The position numbers were made by a program, and so were the translations under genes. A DNA stretch of 64,000 nucleotides from Microbacterium sp. AG238 (lineage in GTDB: Bacteria > Actinomycetota > Actinomycetes > Actinomycetales > Microbacteriaceae). The notes under the pieces were generated by a model. It was not told where the DNA came from and did not search any database. It saw only the letters and a list, made by a program, of their open reading frames with translations. The stretch spans positions 2,232,001 through 2,296,000 of the forward strand of contig NZ_RAQC01000001.1 in assembly GCF_003610405.1 (NCBI RefSeq), given 5' to 3'. Shown in pieces: positions 1 through 8,303 of this stretch (within the stretch, counting starts at the first letter, position 1; each line of letters starts with the position of its first letter).

Positions 1-2
1 TC

Positions 3-629
3 GTCGGAGCCGTCATCTGCATCTTCGTGATCATGCCGATCTCGGGTCTGCTCATGCAGGGCATCAACTGGCTGCTCATCGACTTCGCGCTCGAGCGCGG
101 CGGCGTCATCGGCGGATACCTGCTGTCGTCGCTGTTCCTGCCGCTCGTCATGCTCGGCATCCATCAGGGCCTGACGCCGATCCACGCGCAGCTCATCACC
201 GACCACGGCTTCACCGAGCTGCTTCCGGTGCTCGCGATGGCCGGCGCCGGTGAGGTCGGCATGGCGATCGCGATCTTCCTCAAGACCAAGAGCACCCGGC
301 TGAAGAACATCATCCGCGCCGCCCTGCCGATCGGTGTGCTCGGCGTCGGCGAACCCCTCATCTACGGCGTCTCGCTGCCGCTGTTCTACCCGCTCATCAC
401 CGCGTGCCTCGGCGGTGGCTTCGGTGGCGCCTTCGTCGCCTTCGGCATCCAGGCCTCCGGCGGATTCGGTGCCGGGGCGCTGGGCCTCTCGGGCGTGCTC
501 ATGACTGCGGTCATCACCAACGGCGCGTGGCTCTGGTACGTCGGCGGCCTCGTGATCTCGTACATCATGGGCTTCGTCTTGACCTGGTTCTTCGGGTTCA
601 AAGAGCACATGGTCGAGCGGCTCGGCTGA
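3..629 (+). CDS. PTS sugar permease EIIC domain, 5' truncated by window edge
   Basis: The reading frame is open to the window edge, so only the C-terminal part of the protein (about 208 residues) is visible. It is a hydrophobic polytopic membrane protein with the PTS EIIC signature region around GVGEPLIYGVSLPLFYPL, which in the glucose/sucrose/MurNAc EIIC superfamily belongs to the sugar-binding part. No EIIA or EIIB domain follows; the protein stops after a last membrane segment and a short basic tail. The next gene, 16 bases downstream, is MupG-like, so the likely substrate is N-acetylmuramic acid or a muropeptide-derived sugar taken up as its 6-phosphate. The EIIC assignment is strong; the substrate is inferred from the neighbour only. 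Confidence 0.85.
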   Translation, partial: VGAVICIFVIMPISGLLMQGINWLLIDFALERGGVIGGYLLSSLFLPLVMLGIHQGLTPIHAQLITDHGFTELLPVLAMAGAGEVGMAIAIFLKTKSTRLKNIIRAALPIGVLGVGEPLIYGVSLPLFYPLITACLGGGFGGAFVAFGIQASGGFGAGALGLSGVLMTAVITNGAWLWYVGGLVISYIMGFVLTWFFGFKEHMVERLG

Positions 630-644
630 GACAGGAGCGTCCGC

Positions 645-1712
645 ATGCTGTTCTCGATCTACCCCACGGATGCCGCCGCCACTCGGCGGGCCGTCATCGA
701 CCAGGTGCTCGCGACGGCACCGCGCCCGGCGCCGGCCGGCTCCGGCGACGAGCGGATGCTGTTCACCTCGCTGCACATGGTCGACACGGGTGAACTCGCC
801 GTCTTCGGCGAGGTGCTGCGTGCGGCGCACGACGACGATGGCGTGACCTTCTGCGCCGACGTCTCGCCCGTCGCGCTCGAGCACGTCGTCGCCGGTGACG
901 AAGGATGGGGGTGGCTGTCGCGCCGGGGCATCACGGCGCTGCGGCTCGACTACGGCTTCGGAGTCGACGAGATCCGTCGGGTCGCCGAGGCGTCGGGATG
1001 CCGGATCGCCGTCAACGCGAGCACGGTCGACGCGGCCTTCCTCGACGAGTTGGCGGGACTGCCCGTCTGGGGATGGCACAACTTCTATCCGCGACCCGAG
1101 ACCGGGCTGACCGCGTCGTTCCTCGTGACGCAGTCGCGGCTGTTCCTCGACCGGGGGATTCCGGTTCTCGCGTTCATCCCCGGCGAGGGCGAGCTGCGGG
1201 CGCCGTTGCACCTCGGGCTGCCGACGCTCGAGGAGCAGCGGCACCGCAACGCGTGGCGTTCGTACGTGCAGCTGCGGCGGCTCGTTCCCGAGGCGGTCGT
1301 CGTCTGCGCCGAGGGCGTGGTCGCCGATGACCACGCGGACTGGATCGCGCAGTTCGAGGCGACGGGCACGGTGACGCTCCCGGTCGTGGGGCTGGACGCC
1401 GCGGCATCCGTCCTGCTGGAGCGGCCCTGGCGGTTGCGGGTCGAGGATGCGACGGCGGCGTTCCGGCTGGACGAGACGCGCGGCGGCATACGTCCGTCCC
1501 GCACCCGCAACGCGGACTCGCGTGAGCGTGGCAGCCTGCAGGTCGACCTCGACGCCTATGGCCGGTACCGGGGCGAGGTGCACCTCATGCGCACCGATCG
1601 TCCGCTCGACGCGGGCCAGGCGCGCATCGGCGAGGTCGCCGCCCCGTACCGCGGGATCGTCGACGATCTGCGCCCCGGCCAGACCGTCCGCCTGATCCCT
1701 CTCGCCGCCTGA
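645..1712 (+). CDS. mupG: MupG-family (DUF871) 6-phospho-N-acetylmuramidase
   Basis: This 355-residue TIM-barrel protein belongs to the DUF871/MupG family, whose characterised member cleaves MurNAc-6-phosphate-GlcNAc disaccharides after PTS uptake in cell-wall recycling. Visible family features are the N-terminal LFTSLHM strand, the RLDYGF strand, INASTV-like and the WHNFYPRPETG motif near residue 145, followed by the small C-terminal domain (about residues 250-355). The ATG start has AGGAG eight bases upstream. Spacing of 16 bases after the EIIC gene suggests one operon for uptake and cytoplasmic hydrolysis. Function is assigned from family resemblance and context; no activity can be read from sequence alone. 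Confidence 0.8.
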   Translation: MLFSIYPTDAAATRRAVIDQVLATAPRPAPAGSGDERMLFTSLHMVDTGELAVFGEVLRAAHDDDGVTFCADVSPVALEHVVAGDEGWGWLSRRGITALRLDYGFGVDEIRRVAEASGCRIAVNASTVDAAFLDELAGLPVWGWHNFYPRPETGLTASFLVTQSRLFLDRGIPVLAFIPGEGELRAPLHLGLPTLEEQRHRNAWRSYVQLRRLVPEAVVVCAEGVVADDHADWIAQFEATGTVTLPVVGLDAAASVLLERPWRLRVEDATAAFRLDETRGGIRPSRTRNADSRERGSLQVDLDAYGRYRGEVHLMRTDRPLDAGQARIGEVAAPYRGIVDDLRPGQTVRLIPLAA

Positions 1713-1726
1713 CCCGGCCCTCCTCC

Positions 1727-1791
1727 CGTCGACTCGCCACGAACTGCGGAGCCCGGGGTGCCCGCATCCGCACTCTCCGGCGACTCGACGG
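1727..1791. repeat. 64-bp palindromic intergenic repeat, copy 1
   Basis: Left arm CGTCGACTCGCCA (1727-1739) and right arm CCGGCGACTCGACGG (1777-1791) form an imperfect inverted repeat around a spacer containing TGCGG and GCATCCGC. Related copies are at 6979-7042 and 7488-7551, and a half copy at 2594-2625. It lies just upstream of the next gene and contains a misleading in-frame GTG. Confidence 0.75.
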
Positions 1792-1808
1792 TTCTCTGGG
1801 TGGCGACA

Positions 1809-1814
1809 TACGCT
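1809..1814 (+). promoter_or_regulatory. Leaderless -10 element TACGCT
   Basis: TACGCT followed by exactly six bases and then GTG at 1821. The same -10/six-base/start geometry recurs at many genes in this window, which supports 1821 as the start over the upstream GTG at 1758 that lies inside the repeat. Confidence 0.6.
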
Positions 1815-1820
1815 CGGGGC

Positions 1821-2579
1821 GTGCTGAACGGGGATGGCGAAGAGCCGCTGGAAGGCGGCAATGCGAGCGGCAGCGTGGTGCGCGTCGGCGACACCGTGCG
1901 CAAGACATGGACGGCGTCGACCCCCAGCGTCATCGCCTTCGTCGAGGCGCTCCGCGCGCAGGACGTCGACGCTCCTGAGCCCCGCGGGCGCGACGAGGCC
2001 GGTCGGCAGGTGACCGAGTTCGTCGACGGCGTGCTCGCGATCGACGCCGGCCCGATGGGCCTCGCTCAGCTGCATCGCGTGGGCGCGCTCGTGCGCCGCA
2101 TCCACGACGCCGCGGCGGTGTTCGTCGCTCCCGCCGACGCGATCTGGGAGACGGCGATCACCGCTCCGGGTGACGAACTCATCTGTCACAACGACCTCGC
2201 GCCGTGGAATCTGGTGCTGGGCGAGCGCTGGGTCTTCATCGACTGGGATGCCGCGGCCCCCAGCACACGCTCGTGGGATCTCGCCTACGCGGCCCAGTCC
2301 TTCGCCCTCGGCGACCCCGGGGAGGATCCCGCGGTGGCCGCCGAGCGGCTGCGCTCGTTCGTCGACGGCTACGGGGCCCCGGCCGCGCTCCGCGCGCAGC
2401 TGCCCGAGACGATGAGCGCGCGCGTCGCGGCGATGCACGCCCTTCTCGAGAGCTCGCACCGGTCGGGCCGCGAACCGTGGGCCACGATGTACGTCGAGGG
2501 GCACGGCGAGCACTGGGCCGCCGTCCGCGACTTCGTCGACCGCCACCCCCCGACCTGGACCCGCGCCCTGACCCGATGA
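1821..2579 (+). CDS. Aminoglycoside phosphotransferase-family (APH/choline kinase fold) protein
   Basis: A 252-residue protein with the APH-fold catalytic loop HNDLAPWNLVL and, after it, the metal-binding segment FIDWDAAAPSTRSWDLA, i.e. the Brenner motif HxDxxxxN and the DFG-like D. Such proteins phosphorylate small molecules with ATP; some confer antibiotic resistance, but most actinobacterial paralogues have unknown substrates and I would not predict resistance. The start at GTG 1821 is chosen because a TACGCT -10 element sits six bases upstream and the longer frame would translate the intergenic palindrome. It stands alone between two repeat copies, not in an operon with mupG. Confidence 0.75.
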   Translation: MLNGDGEEPLEGGNASGSVVRVGDTVRKTWTASTPSVIAFVEALRAQDVDAPEPRGRDEAGRQVTEFVDGVLAIDAGPMGLAQLHRVGALVRRIHDAAAVFVAPADAIWETAITAPGDELICHNDLAPWNLVLGERWVFIDWDAAAPSTRSWDLAYAAQSFALGDPGEDPAVAAERLRSFVDGYGAPAALRAQLPETMSARVAAMHALLESSHRSGREPWATMYVEGHGEHWAAVRDFVDRHPPTWTRALTR

Positions 2580-2593
2580 CCCCCGACTCCTGC

Positions 2594-2625
2594 CCGCCGC
2601 ATCCGCGCATCCTGGCGAGTCGACG
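2594..2625. repeat. Half copy of the 64-bp intergenic palindrome
   Basis: CGCCGCATCCGC followed by CCTGGCGAGTCGACG matches the right half of the element found complete at 1727, 6979 and 7488; the left arm is missing. It lies between convergent genes. Confidence 0.55.
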
Positions 2626-2642
2626 AGCGCGCGCCGGGAGTT

Positions 2643-3947
2643 TCAGTTCGCGGCGTCGATCGACGCCTGGACGTCGGCGATGAACCCCGTCGCGGCGGTC
2701 TCCGGTGTCGTGCGCTCGAACATCACCTCCTGGAGATATCGCAAGAAGATCGCGTCGACATCGGATGTGCCCAGTGGCGGCGGCGCGGGGGCGGCGCCGA
2801 GCACGGGAACCCGCGACTCCGAGTAGGCCACGGCTTCAGCCTCTTCGGAGGTGAGGCCGGGCTTGATCAGATCGAGGTTCCTCGTGCTCGCGGGCAGGCC
2901 TCGCTCGCTGCCGATGATCTTCGTCGCCTCGGGGTCGTTCAGCAGGAAGTCCACCAGCGCGGCGGCCTCGGCGGGATGCCGCGACTGCGACGAGATCGAC
3001 CAGTACATTCCCGGCTTGAAGTAGTCGAACGTGGGTTCGCCGTTGTCGTGGTTCGGCATCGGTACGAGTTCGATGTTCGCGCCCGATGCCTTCGCGTAGG
3101 CCGAGATCAGGGTCGCCGGCGCGAAGAACGACGCTGCCGTCCCGACCGAGAACGGCAACTGGTCGAGCGGAAGCGAGCTGGTCTCCGACCACACCGACGC
3201 CGGAGCCGACGCCCCGCTTCGTGTCAGGTCGAGGCTCGTCCGGAAGAAGTCGGCGACCGTCTCGGCCGAGACCGCGACCTCGTCACCGTCGTACAGCCGC
3301 TCGCCGACCTGACGCGCGAACAGCTGCAGCTGCCAGCTGCCGGAGAGGACGCTCGTGCCGTAGACCCCGGCCGGTGCGGCATCCGTGACGGTCTGGGCCC
3401 AGGTATCGAACTCGTCCCACGTCCACGACTGCGTGTGGTCGGGCAGAGGCACGCCGATGCTGTCGAGCAGATCCGTGTTGACCAGGAGCGCCGTGCTCGA
3501 TGTCGAGATCGGGATCGCGTACAGGCGCTCGTCGTAGCGCCCCATCCGGAGGACCGAGTCGTCGAGGCCGGCGGTGTCGATGCGCAGAGCGTCGAGATCG
3601 CTGAGCGCTCCTCGCGCGGCGTAGGACGAGAGATAGAGCTCGTCCATCTGGATGACGTCCGCGGCGTTCTTGCCCGCCGTTGCGGTTGCGAGCTTCTCCC
3701 AGTAGCCGCTCCAGTCGGAGAACTCGGGGACGATGGTGATGTTCGGGTATTTCGCCTCGAAGAGATCGATGACCTGCTGCGTGCGCTCATGGCGGCTGTC
3801 GCCGCCCCACCACGCCATGCGTAGGGTGACCGGGCCGTCGCTGAGCTCGGTCGAGGCGGCTCGGTTGCCGACGCCGCATCCGGAGAGGGCCAGCAGGGCA
3901 GCGGCGCCGGCGGCGATGCCGGCGATCAGACGCTTCGGTACGTGCAT
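2643..3947 (-). CDS. Sugar ABC transporter substrate-binding lipoprotein
   Basis: 434 residues starting at ATG 3947, which has CAGGAGTG eight bases upstream; the frame extends further back but without sense. The N-terminus is a lipoprotein signal peptide with lipobox LSGC (Cys24), so the mature protein is anchored outside the membrane. The body matches family-1 extracellular solute-binding proteins of sugar importers (TLRMAWWGG start, YAIPISTSSTALLVN, WTWDEFDTWAQ). It is the last gene of a three-gene operon with two permeases (order permease, permease, binding protein), divergent from a LacI regulator. No ATPase gene accompanies it, as is common in actinobacteria that share one MsiK-type ATPase. 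The sugar is unknown. Confidence 0.9.
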   Translation of the reverse strand: MHVPKRLIAGIAAGAAALLALSGCGVGNRAASTELSDGPVTLRMAWWGGDSRHERTQQVIDLFEAKYPNITIVPEFSDWSGYWEKLATATAGKNAADVIQMDELYLSSYAARGALSDLDALRIDTAGLDDSVLRMGRYDERLYAIPISTSSTALLVNTDLLDSIGVPLPDHTQSWTWDEFDTWAQTVTDAAPAGVYGTSVLSGSWQLQLFARQVGERLYDGDEVAVSAETVADFFRTSLDLTRSGASAPASVWSETSSLPLDQLPFSVGTAASFFAPATLISAYAKASGANIELVPMPNHDNGEPTFDYFKPGMYWSISSQSRHPAEAAALVDFLLNDPEATKIIGSERGLPASTRNLDLIKPGLTSEEAEAVAYSESRVPVLGAAPAPPPLGTSDVDAIFLRYLQEVMFERTTPETAATGFIADVQASIDAAN

Positions 3948-3988
3948 GATGACACTCCTGTTTCGGGTTGTTCTGCGGGATGCGCGGG

Positions 3989-4894
3989 TCACTTCAGCCC
4001 GCTTGTGGCGATGCCGCGGATGAGGAACCGCTGGCCGAAGGCGAAGACGATGATCAGCGGGACGATCGAGACGACGCTCATCGCGAACATCGCGCCGAAC
4101 GACGATGACGATTGCGCGTCGATGAACGACCGCAGCGCGATCGGCACCGTGTAGTTGTCGGGGCTCGTGAGGAAGATCAGCTGCGAGAAGAAGTCGTTCC
4201 ACACCCAGATGAACGTGAAGATCGTCGTCGTCGCCAGCGCCGGAACCATGAGCGGCAGGATGATCTGGAAGAAGATGCGGGTATGCCCGGCGCCGTCGAT
4301 CCGCGCCGCTTCATCCAGTTCGCGCGGCAGTCCGCGGATGAACTGCACCATGAGGAAGATGAAGAACGCGTCGGTTGCGAGGAACTTCGGCACGATCAGC
4401 GGCCAGAACGAGTCCGTGAGACCGACCTGCGCCCACAGGATGTACTGCGGCACGATCACGACGTGGATCGGGAGCATCAGCGTTGCCAGCATGTACACGA
4501 AGGCCGTCCGCTGGAAACGGAACCGCAATCGGGCGAAGGCGTACGCGGCGAGCGAGCAGCTGAACAGGTTGCCGATGATCGAGCCCACGACGACCAGGAG
4601 CGAATTGGCGATGTACTGTCCGAACGGAGCGCCGAGAGCGGTCCAGCCGTAGGCGTAGTTCTCCCAGACGAAGTCGGTCGGGATGGGCGAGGGGTTGCCG
4701 AAGATGCTGCCGTCGGGCCGTAGCGAGCTCACCACCATCCAGAGGACGGGGTAGAGCGAGACCACGACCACCGCGAGCATGAGAGCGTGGCGCAGGATGC
4801 CGCGCAGCCGTGCGCGCGAGGCGCCGCCGGGGCGGGCAGCTCGCTCTCCCCGCGTGCGGGCCGGTCGGCCGGTGATGAGGGTTTCAGTCGTCAT
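3989..4894 (-). CDS. Carbohydrate ABC transporter permease (MalG type)
   Basis: 301-residue inner-membrane protein with about six transmembrane segments and the cytoplasmic EAA loop, here EAARIDGAG, which contacts the ATPase. Typical length for MalG/LacG permeases, and the C-terminal RFLIRGIATSGLK is characteristic of this class. Its start overlaps the end of the upstream permease by 11 bases, indicating translational coupling. It would form the heterodimeric channel with that permease and receive sugar from the binding lipoprotein encoded downstream. Confidence 0.92.
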   Translation of the reverse strand: MTTETLITGRPARTRGERAARPGGASRARLRGILRHALMLAVVVVSLYPVLWMVVSSLRPDGSIFGNPSPIPTDFVWENYAYGWTALGAPFGQYIANSLLVVVGSIIGNLFSCSLAAYAFARLRFRFQRTAFVYMLATLMLPIHVVIVPQYILWAQVGLTDSFWPLIVPKFLATDAFFIFLMVQFIRGLPRELDEAARIDGAGHTRIFFQIILPLMVPALATTTIFTFIWVWNDFFSQLIFLTSPDNYTVPIALRSFIDAQSSSSFGAMFAMSVVSIVPLIIVFAFGQRFLIRGIATSGLK

Positions 4895-5828
4895 AGTGCA
4901 CCCAGTACTTCGAGAGCCAGAAGTTGATCGCCGTGACGGCGCCGATGATGAGCAGGAGAAGCCAGGCGAGAGCCGAGGCGTAGCCCATGCGGAAGGCCCC
5001 GAATCCTTCCTGGTAGAGGTAGAGCGTGTAGAACAGCAGCGAGTCCGCGGGTCCGCCTGACCCGCCCGACACGACGAAGGCCTGCGTGAACGCCGAGAAG
5101 GAGTTGATGACGGCGAGGACGAGGTTGAAGAAGATGATCGGAGTCAGGAGCGGAAGCGTGATCGCGCGGAACCGCGACCAGGCATGGGCGCCATCGACGG
5201 CAGCGGCTTCGTAGAGCTCGCCCGGGATCTGCCGCAGGCCCGCGAGGAAGATCACCATCGGTGAGCCGAACGTCCAGACGTGCAACAGGATGATGGTGCT
5301 CAGGGAGGTGTCGGGGCTGCCGATCCAACTGGTGTGCGACTCGATTCCCACGAAGCCGAGCAGGGAGTTGAAGAGTCCGTCTGCGCCGAAGATCAATCGC
5401 CAGAGCATGGCGATCGCGACGGACGTGCCCAGCAGGCTCGGGAGGTAGAACGCGGAGCGGTAGAACGGAAGCGCCCGCATCCCCTTGTCGAGCACCACCG
5501 CGAGGAGGAGCGCGATCGCCAGTTGCAGGGGCACCCCCACGACGACGTACGTGAAGGTGACGGCGAGGGAGGTGTGCAGCCGCGTGTCCGTCAGCATGCG
5601 CTCGTAGTTGGCGAGCCCGACCCATCCGGGGTCTTGCAGCAGGTTGTAGTCGGTGAACGACAGGTAGAGCGACATGATGATCGGCCCGAGCGTCAATGCA
5701 ACCGCGCCAATGGCGAATGGTGCGAGGAACAGCACAGCCGCTTTGTTGTCGGGGAGTGGGATCCGCCGTCGCTCTCTGTCAGCGCTGCCGGTCGTTCGGG
5801 CTATGCGTCGCAGTTCGGCGATGCTCAT
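4884..5828 (-). CDS. Carbohydrate ABC transporter permease (MalF type)
   Basis: Start ATG 5828 gives 314 residues, normal for MalF-type sugar permeases; a start at 5900 is possible but lacks a ribosome-binding site and adds a non-conserved 24-residue leader. About six membrane segments follow a basic N-terminus (AVLFLAPFAIGAVALTLGPI as first helix), and the EAA loop reads YEAAAVDGAHAWSRF. First gene of the importer operon. A palindromic operator lies 77 bases upstream in the divergent promoter region shared with the LacI gene, which makes sugar-responsive repression the likely control. Confidence 0.9.
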   Translation of the reverse strand: MSIAELRRIARTTGSADRERRRIPLPDNKAAVLFLAPFAIGAVALTLGPIIMSLYLSFTDYNLLQDPGWVGLANYERMLTDTRLHTSLAVTFTYVVVGVPLQLAIALLLAVVLDKGMRALPFYRSAFYLPSLLGTSVAIAMLWRLIFGADGLFNSLLGFVGIESHTSWIGSPDTSLSTIILLHVWTFGSPMVIFLAGLRQIPGELYEAAAVDGAHAWSRFRAITLPLLTPIIFFNLVLAVINSFSAFTQAFVVSGGSGGPADSLLFYTLYLYQEGFGAFRMGYASALAWLLLLIIGAVTAINFWLSKYWVHYDD

Positions 5829-5904
5829 CGGCCACGCATCCTCTCTGATGGCGGTGCGCAGGATCGTCGTCGCTCTGGTCGCGCCGGTAGGTCCTGCCAT
5901 ATTG

Positions 5905-5920
5905 ACTAATACGTAGTAGT
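5905..5920. promoter_or_regulatory. Candidate LacI-family operator
   Basis: ACTAATACGTAGTAGT is a 16-bp palindrome with one mismatched pair and a central CG, the usual form of LacI-family operators. It lies between the divergent sugar permease operon and the LacI gene, so the regulator probably controls both. Confidence 0.6.
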
Positions 5921-5979
5921 TATCGGTAGTAGGATGATGCCGACGAACGTCGATAGAGTCCATGCCAAGAAAGGCAGTC

Positions 5980-6978
5980 ATGGGGAAACGGCCCACGAGC
6001 CGCGACGTCGCCGCCCGCGCGGGAGTCTCGCAGTCCACGGTCTCGCAGGTGTTCACGGGACGCGCGGGCATCTCTGCCGCCACACGTGAACGCGTGCTCG
6101 AGGCGGCTCGCGAGATCGACTACCGGCCGAACCTCGCCGCTCGCTCGATGCGCACGACGCGGACGGGCCGGCTCGCAGCGGTGCTGCCGATCACCGCGTT
6201 CCACTCGGCCCCGCTCATCGCCGGCACGATCGAACGCGCCCGAGCCGCCGGGTACGAGGTGGAGGTTCAGAGCATCCCCAACGCGCCGGATCAGCGTCGA
6301 CCGCGACTGCTGGAGATGATCGACTCCCGTCAGTTCGAGGGCATCCTCTGCTATGCGCCCGTCCCCGGTGACGATCTGGCGCGTGTCGACCCGAACGTGC
6401 CGGTGCTGACGCTCGAGGAGTTCGACGACGACATGCGCGTCTCGGGGGAGATGCTCGACGTCCACCCGCTCGAGAGCATGGTGGAGCGGCTCGCCGAGCT
6501 CGGGCACCAGCGGTTCCTGCACATCACGGGTGCGCGGAGTTACCCCTCGGCGGACGCGCGGCGTCGGGCCTACGAAGCGACGGTCGCCCGGCTGGGAGTG
6601 GAGTCCGTCGGCGTCGTCGAGGGTGATTGGAGTGCGCAGTCGGGGCTCGACGCGATCCGTTCGCTCGGCGAGGCCTCGCTTCCGCTCGCCGTCATCGCCG
6701 CGAACGACTTCATCGCCACCGGCGTCATCCGCGGAGCGCTCGAACGAGGGTGGGCGGTCCCGGGCGACGTCAGTGTGACGGGGTGGGACGACTCGCCGAC
6801 CAGCGCCTTCCAGATGCCCTCCCTCACGAGCGTCTCGATGGACTACGTCGAGCTCGGGCGCCGGACCGCCGACCGCCTCATCGCTCTCATGCGGGGTGAA
6901 GACCCGCCGGCCGCCACCGATCCGCTGCAGCATGTGGTCTGGCGCGAATCGACGGCGGCTCCCGCCCCGTCCTCCTGA
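5980..6978 (+). CDS. LacI-family transcriptional regulator
   Basis: 332 residues: an N-terminal LacI helix-turn-helix (SRDVAARAGVSQSTVSQVF) with hinge helix, then a periplasmic-binding-protein-like effector domain ending in the usual VWRESTAAP tail. ATG 5980 is preferred over ATG 5962 because AAGAAAGG precedes it at good spacing. Divergent from the sugar importer operon with a palindromic operator between, so it very likely represses that operon until a sugar or sugar derivative binds. The ligand cannot be told from sequence. Confidence 0.92.
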   Translation: MGKRPTSRDVAARAGVSQSTVSQVFTGRAGISAATRERVLEAAREIDYRPNLAARSMRTTRTGRLAAVLPITAFHSAPLIAGTIERARAAGYEVEVQSIPNAPDQRRPRLLEMIDSRQFEGILCYAPVPGDDLARVDPNVPVLTLEEFDDDMRVSGEMLDVHPLESMVERLAELGHQRFLHITGARSYPSADARRRAYEATVARLGVESVGVVEGDWSAQSGLDAIRSLGEASLPLAVIAANDFIATGVIRGALERGWAVPGDVSVTGWDDSPTSAFQMPSLTSVSMDYVELGRRTADRLIALMRGEDPPAATDPLQHVVWRESTAAPAPSS

Positions 6979-7042
6979 CGTCGAGTCGCCAGGTTCTGCG
7001 GGTCGGGCGTGCCCGGCATCCACGTTTTCTGGCGAGTTGACG
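6979..7042. repeat. 64-bp palindromic intergenic repeat, copy 2
   Basis: Arms CGTCGAGTCGCCAG (6979-6992) and CTGGCGAGTTGACG (7029-7042) around a spacer with TGCGGG and GGCATCC. Begins right after the LacI stop codon. Confidence 0.75.
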
Positions 7043-7066
7043 GTGGCGCGGACCGCGGTTGGGGCG

Positions 7067-7072
7067 TACCGT
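7067..7072 (+). promoter_or_regulatory. Leaderless -10 element TACCGT
   Basis: TACCGT, six bases, then ATG 7079; supports that start and a leaderless transcript. Confidence 0.55.
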
Positions 7073-7078
7073 TCGGGC

Positions 7079-7480
7079 ATGCCCGCTCCGGTGCCGTACA
7101 TCCATTTCGCCGGCGACGCCGCCGACGCGCTCCGCTTCTACCGGTCGGTGTTCGGGGGCGAGCTCCAGCTCCACACGTACGCCGACTTCGGTCGGGATGA
7201 CGGTGCGCCCGAACTCATCGCGCACGGCGAGCTGCGCGGACCGGTCGACCTCTTCGGTGCCGATGATCCGACGGATGCCGCACCGCCGACGATGGCGGGG
7301 GTCATGCTCGCGCTCCTCGGAGCCGGCGACGAGGGGGCGTCGCGTCGATGGTTCGACGCATTGGCTGACGGCGGAGCGGTGATCGATCCCCTGCAGCGCC
7401 GGGCATGGGGCGACCACGACGGCCAGGTCAGAGACCGCTACGGTCTCACCTGGCTGATCGGGTTCTCTCCGGCATCCTGA
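7079..7480 (+). CDS. VOC-family (PhnB-like glyoxalase fold) protein
   Basis: 133 residues beginning PVPYIHFAGDAADALRFYRSVFGG, the first beta-alpha-beta unit of PhnB-type members of the vicinal-oxygen-chelate superfamily, and ending with the DRYGLTWLIGF strand typical of that group. Such proteins are small cytoplasmic dimers of diverse function; glyoxalase, dioxygenase or antibiotic-binding roles cannot be separated here. The gene is convergent with the TetR gene and its last 35 bases overlap that gene's 3' end. Confidence 0.8.
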   Translation: MPAPVPYIHFAGDAADALRFYRSVFGGELQLHTYADFGRDDGAPELIAHGELRGPVDLFGADDPTDAAPPTMAGVMLALLGAGDEGASRRWFDALADGGAVIDPLQRRAWGDHDGQVRDRYGLTWLIGFSPAS

Positions 7481-8201
7481 GCTCGCTCGTCGACTCGCCA
7501 GAATCCGCGGGTGCGGTGCCCCCCGCATCCGCCGTTCCTGGCGACTCGACGGGGCCCGGCAGGGCGCGCCGCGGCGGGGCCAGGTCCTCGATCAGGAACT
7601 CGTCGAAGCAGGCGCGCAGCTCATCGGCCATGTCGAGCGCGGTGCGGTCGAGCAGCCATTGGATCTGGAGCCCGTCCCACACCGCGATCGACCGGGCCGC
7701 GGCACTGGGGATGTCGACGCCGTCGCGCAGACCGCCCTCGGCCCGGATGACGCTGAGCGCATCGACCACGATCTGTCGGCTGTTCTCGTAGCGCTTGCGG
7801 AAGAAGTCATGAGCCGGGTGGTCGGGCGAGGTCGCTTCGGCCGACAGGGTGCAGAACAGCTCGATGACGCCCGGGATCGTGGAGTTGTAGTCGGCGAGGG
7901 CGATGAGGTCGTCGAGCGCACCGCGCCCCGCGTGCTGCTCGAACGCGAACCTGCTGCGCGCGAGCTCGTCACGGTGGTCGAGTACGGCGAGCAGCAGCTC
8001 GGCCTTGTTGCGGAAGTGGTGCAGGAGACCGGCCTCGCTCATGTCGACGCGTTCGGCGATCTCACGGAGCGACCCCTTGCGGTAGCCCGCGCTCGCGAAC
8101 ACGGCGAACGCCGCATCGAGGATCAGCGTGCGGGTGCGCGCGCTCTTGGCGTACGGGCCTCGGGCGGTGGCGGTTCGGGGCGTCGGGGTCACGCGCGGCA
8201 T
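7446..8201 (-). CDS. TetR-family transcriptional regulator
   Basis: 251 residues with an N-terminal TetR helix-turn-helix (LREIAERVDMSEAGLLHHFRNK, about residues 45-66) and a helical ligand-binding domain. The start ATG 8201 has CAGGAT six bases upstream, a leaderless arrangement. About the last 35 residues are encoded by the palindromic intergenic repeat at 7488-7551 and the end of the convergent VOC gene, so the natural C-terminus was probably near the PPRRALPG segment and was lengthened when the repeat arrived. Target unknown; the downstream symporter lies upstream on the same strand. Confidence 0.88.
   Translation of the reverse strand: MPRVTPTPRTATARGPYAKSARTRTLILDAAFAVFASAGYRKGSLREIAERVDMSEAGLLHHFRNKAELLLAVLDHRDELARSRFAFEQHAGRGALDDLIALADYNSTIPGVIELFCTLSAEATSPDHPAHDFFRKRYENSRQIVVDALSVIRAEGGLRDGVDIPSAAARSIAVWDGLQIQWLLDRTALDMADELRACFDEFLIEDLAPPRRALPGPVESPGTADAGGTAPADSGESTSELRMPERTRSAR
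7488..7551. repeat. 64-bp palindromic intergenic repeat, copy 3
   Basis: Arms CGTCGACTCGCCAG (7488-7501) and CTGGCGACTCGACG (7538-7551). Unlike the other copies it is inside a reading frame, forming the C-terminal codons of the TetR gene. Confidence 0.75.
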
Positions 8202-8303
8202 CCCCTCATCCTGTCGGTAACCGCCCCGTCGCGCGGGGGCTCGCGCGGAAATGCGAAGCGTGTCGGTCGCGATCGGTGGGGCGCGAAAGGTCGCAGCGAC
8301 CTG

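Noticed and set aside
1758..1820. Upstream GTG start for the APH-family gene
   Set aside because: These codons are inside the intergenic palindrome; GTG 1821 has a proper leaderless promoter.
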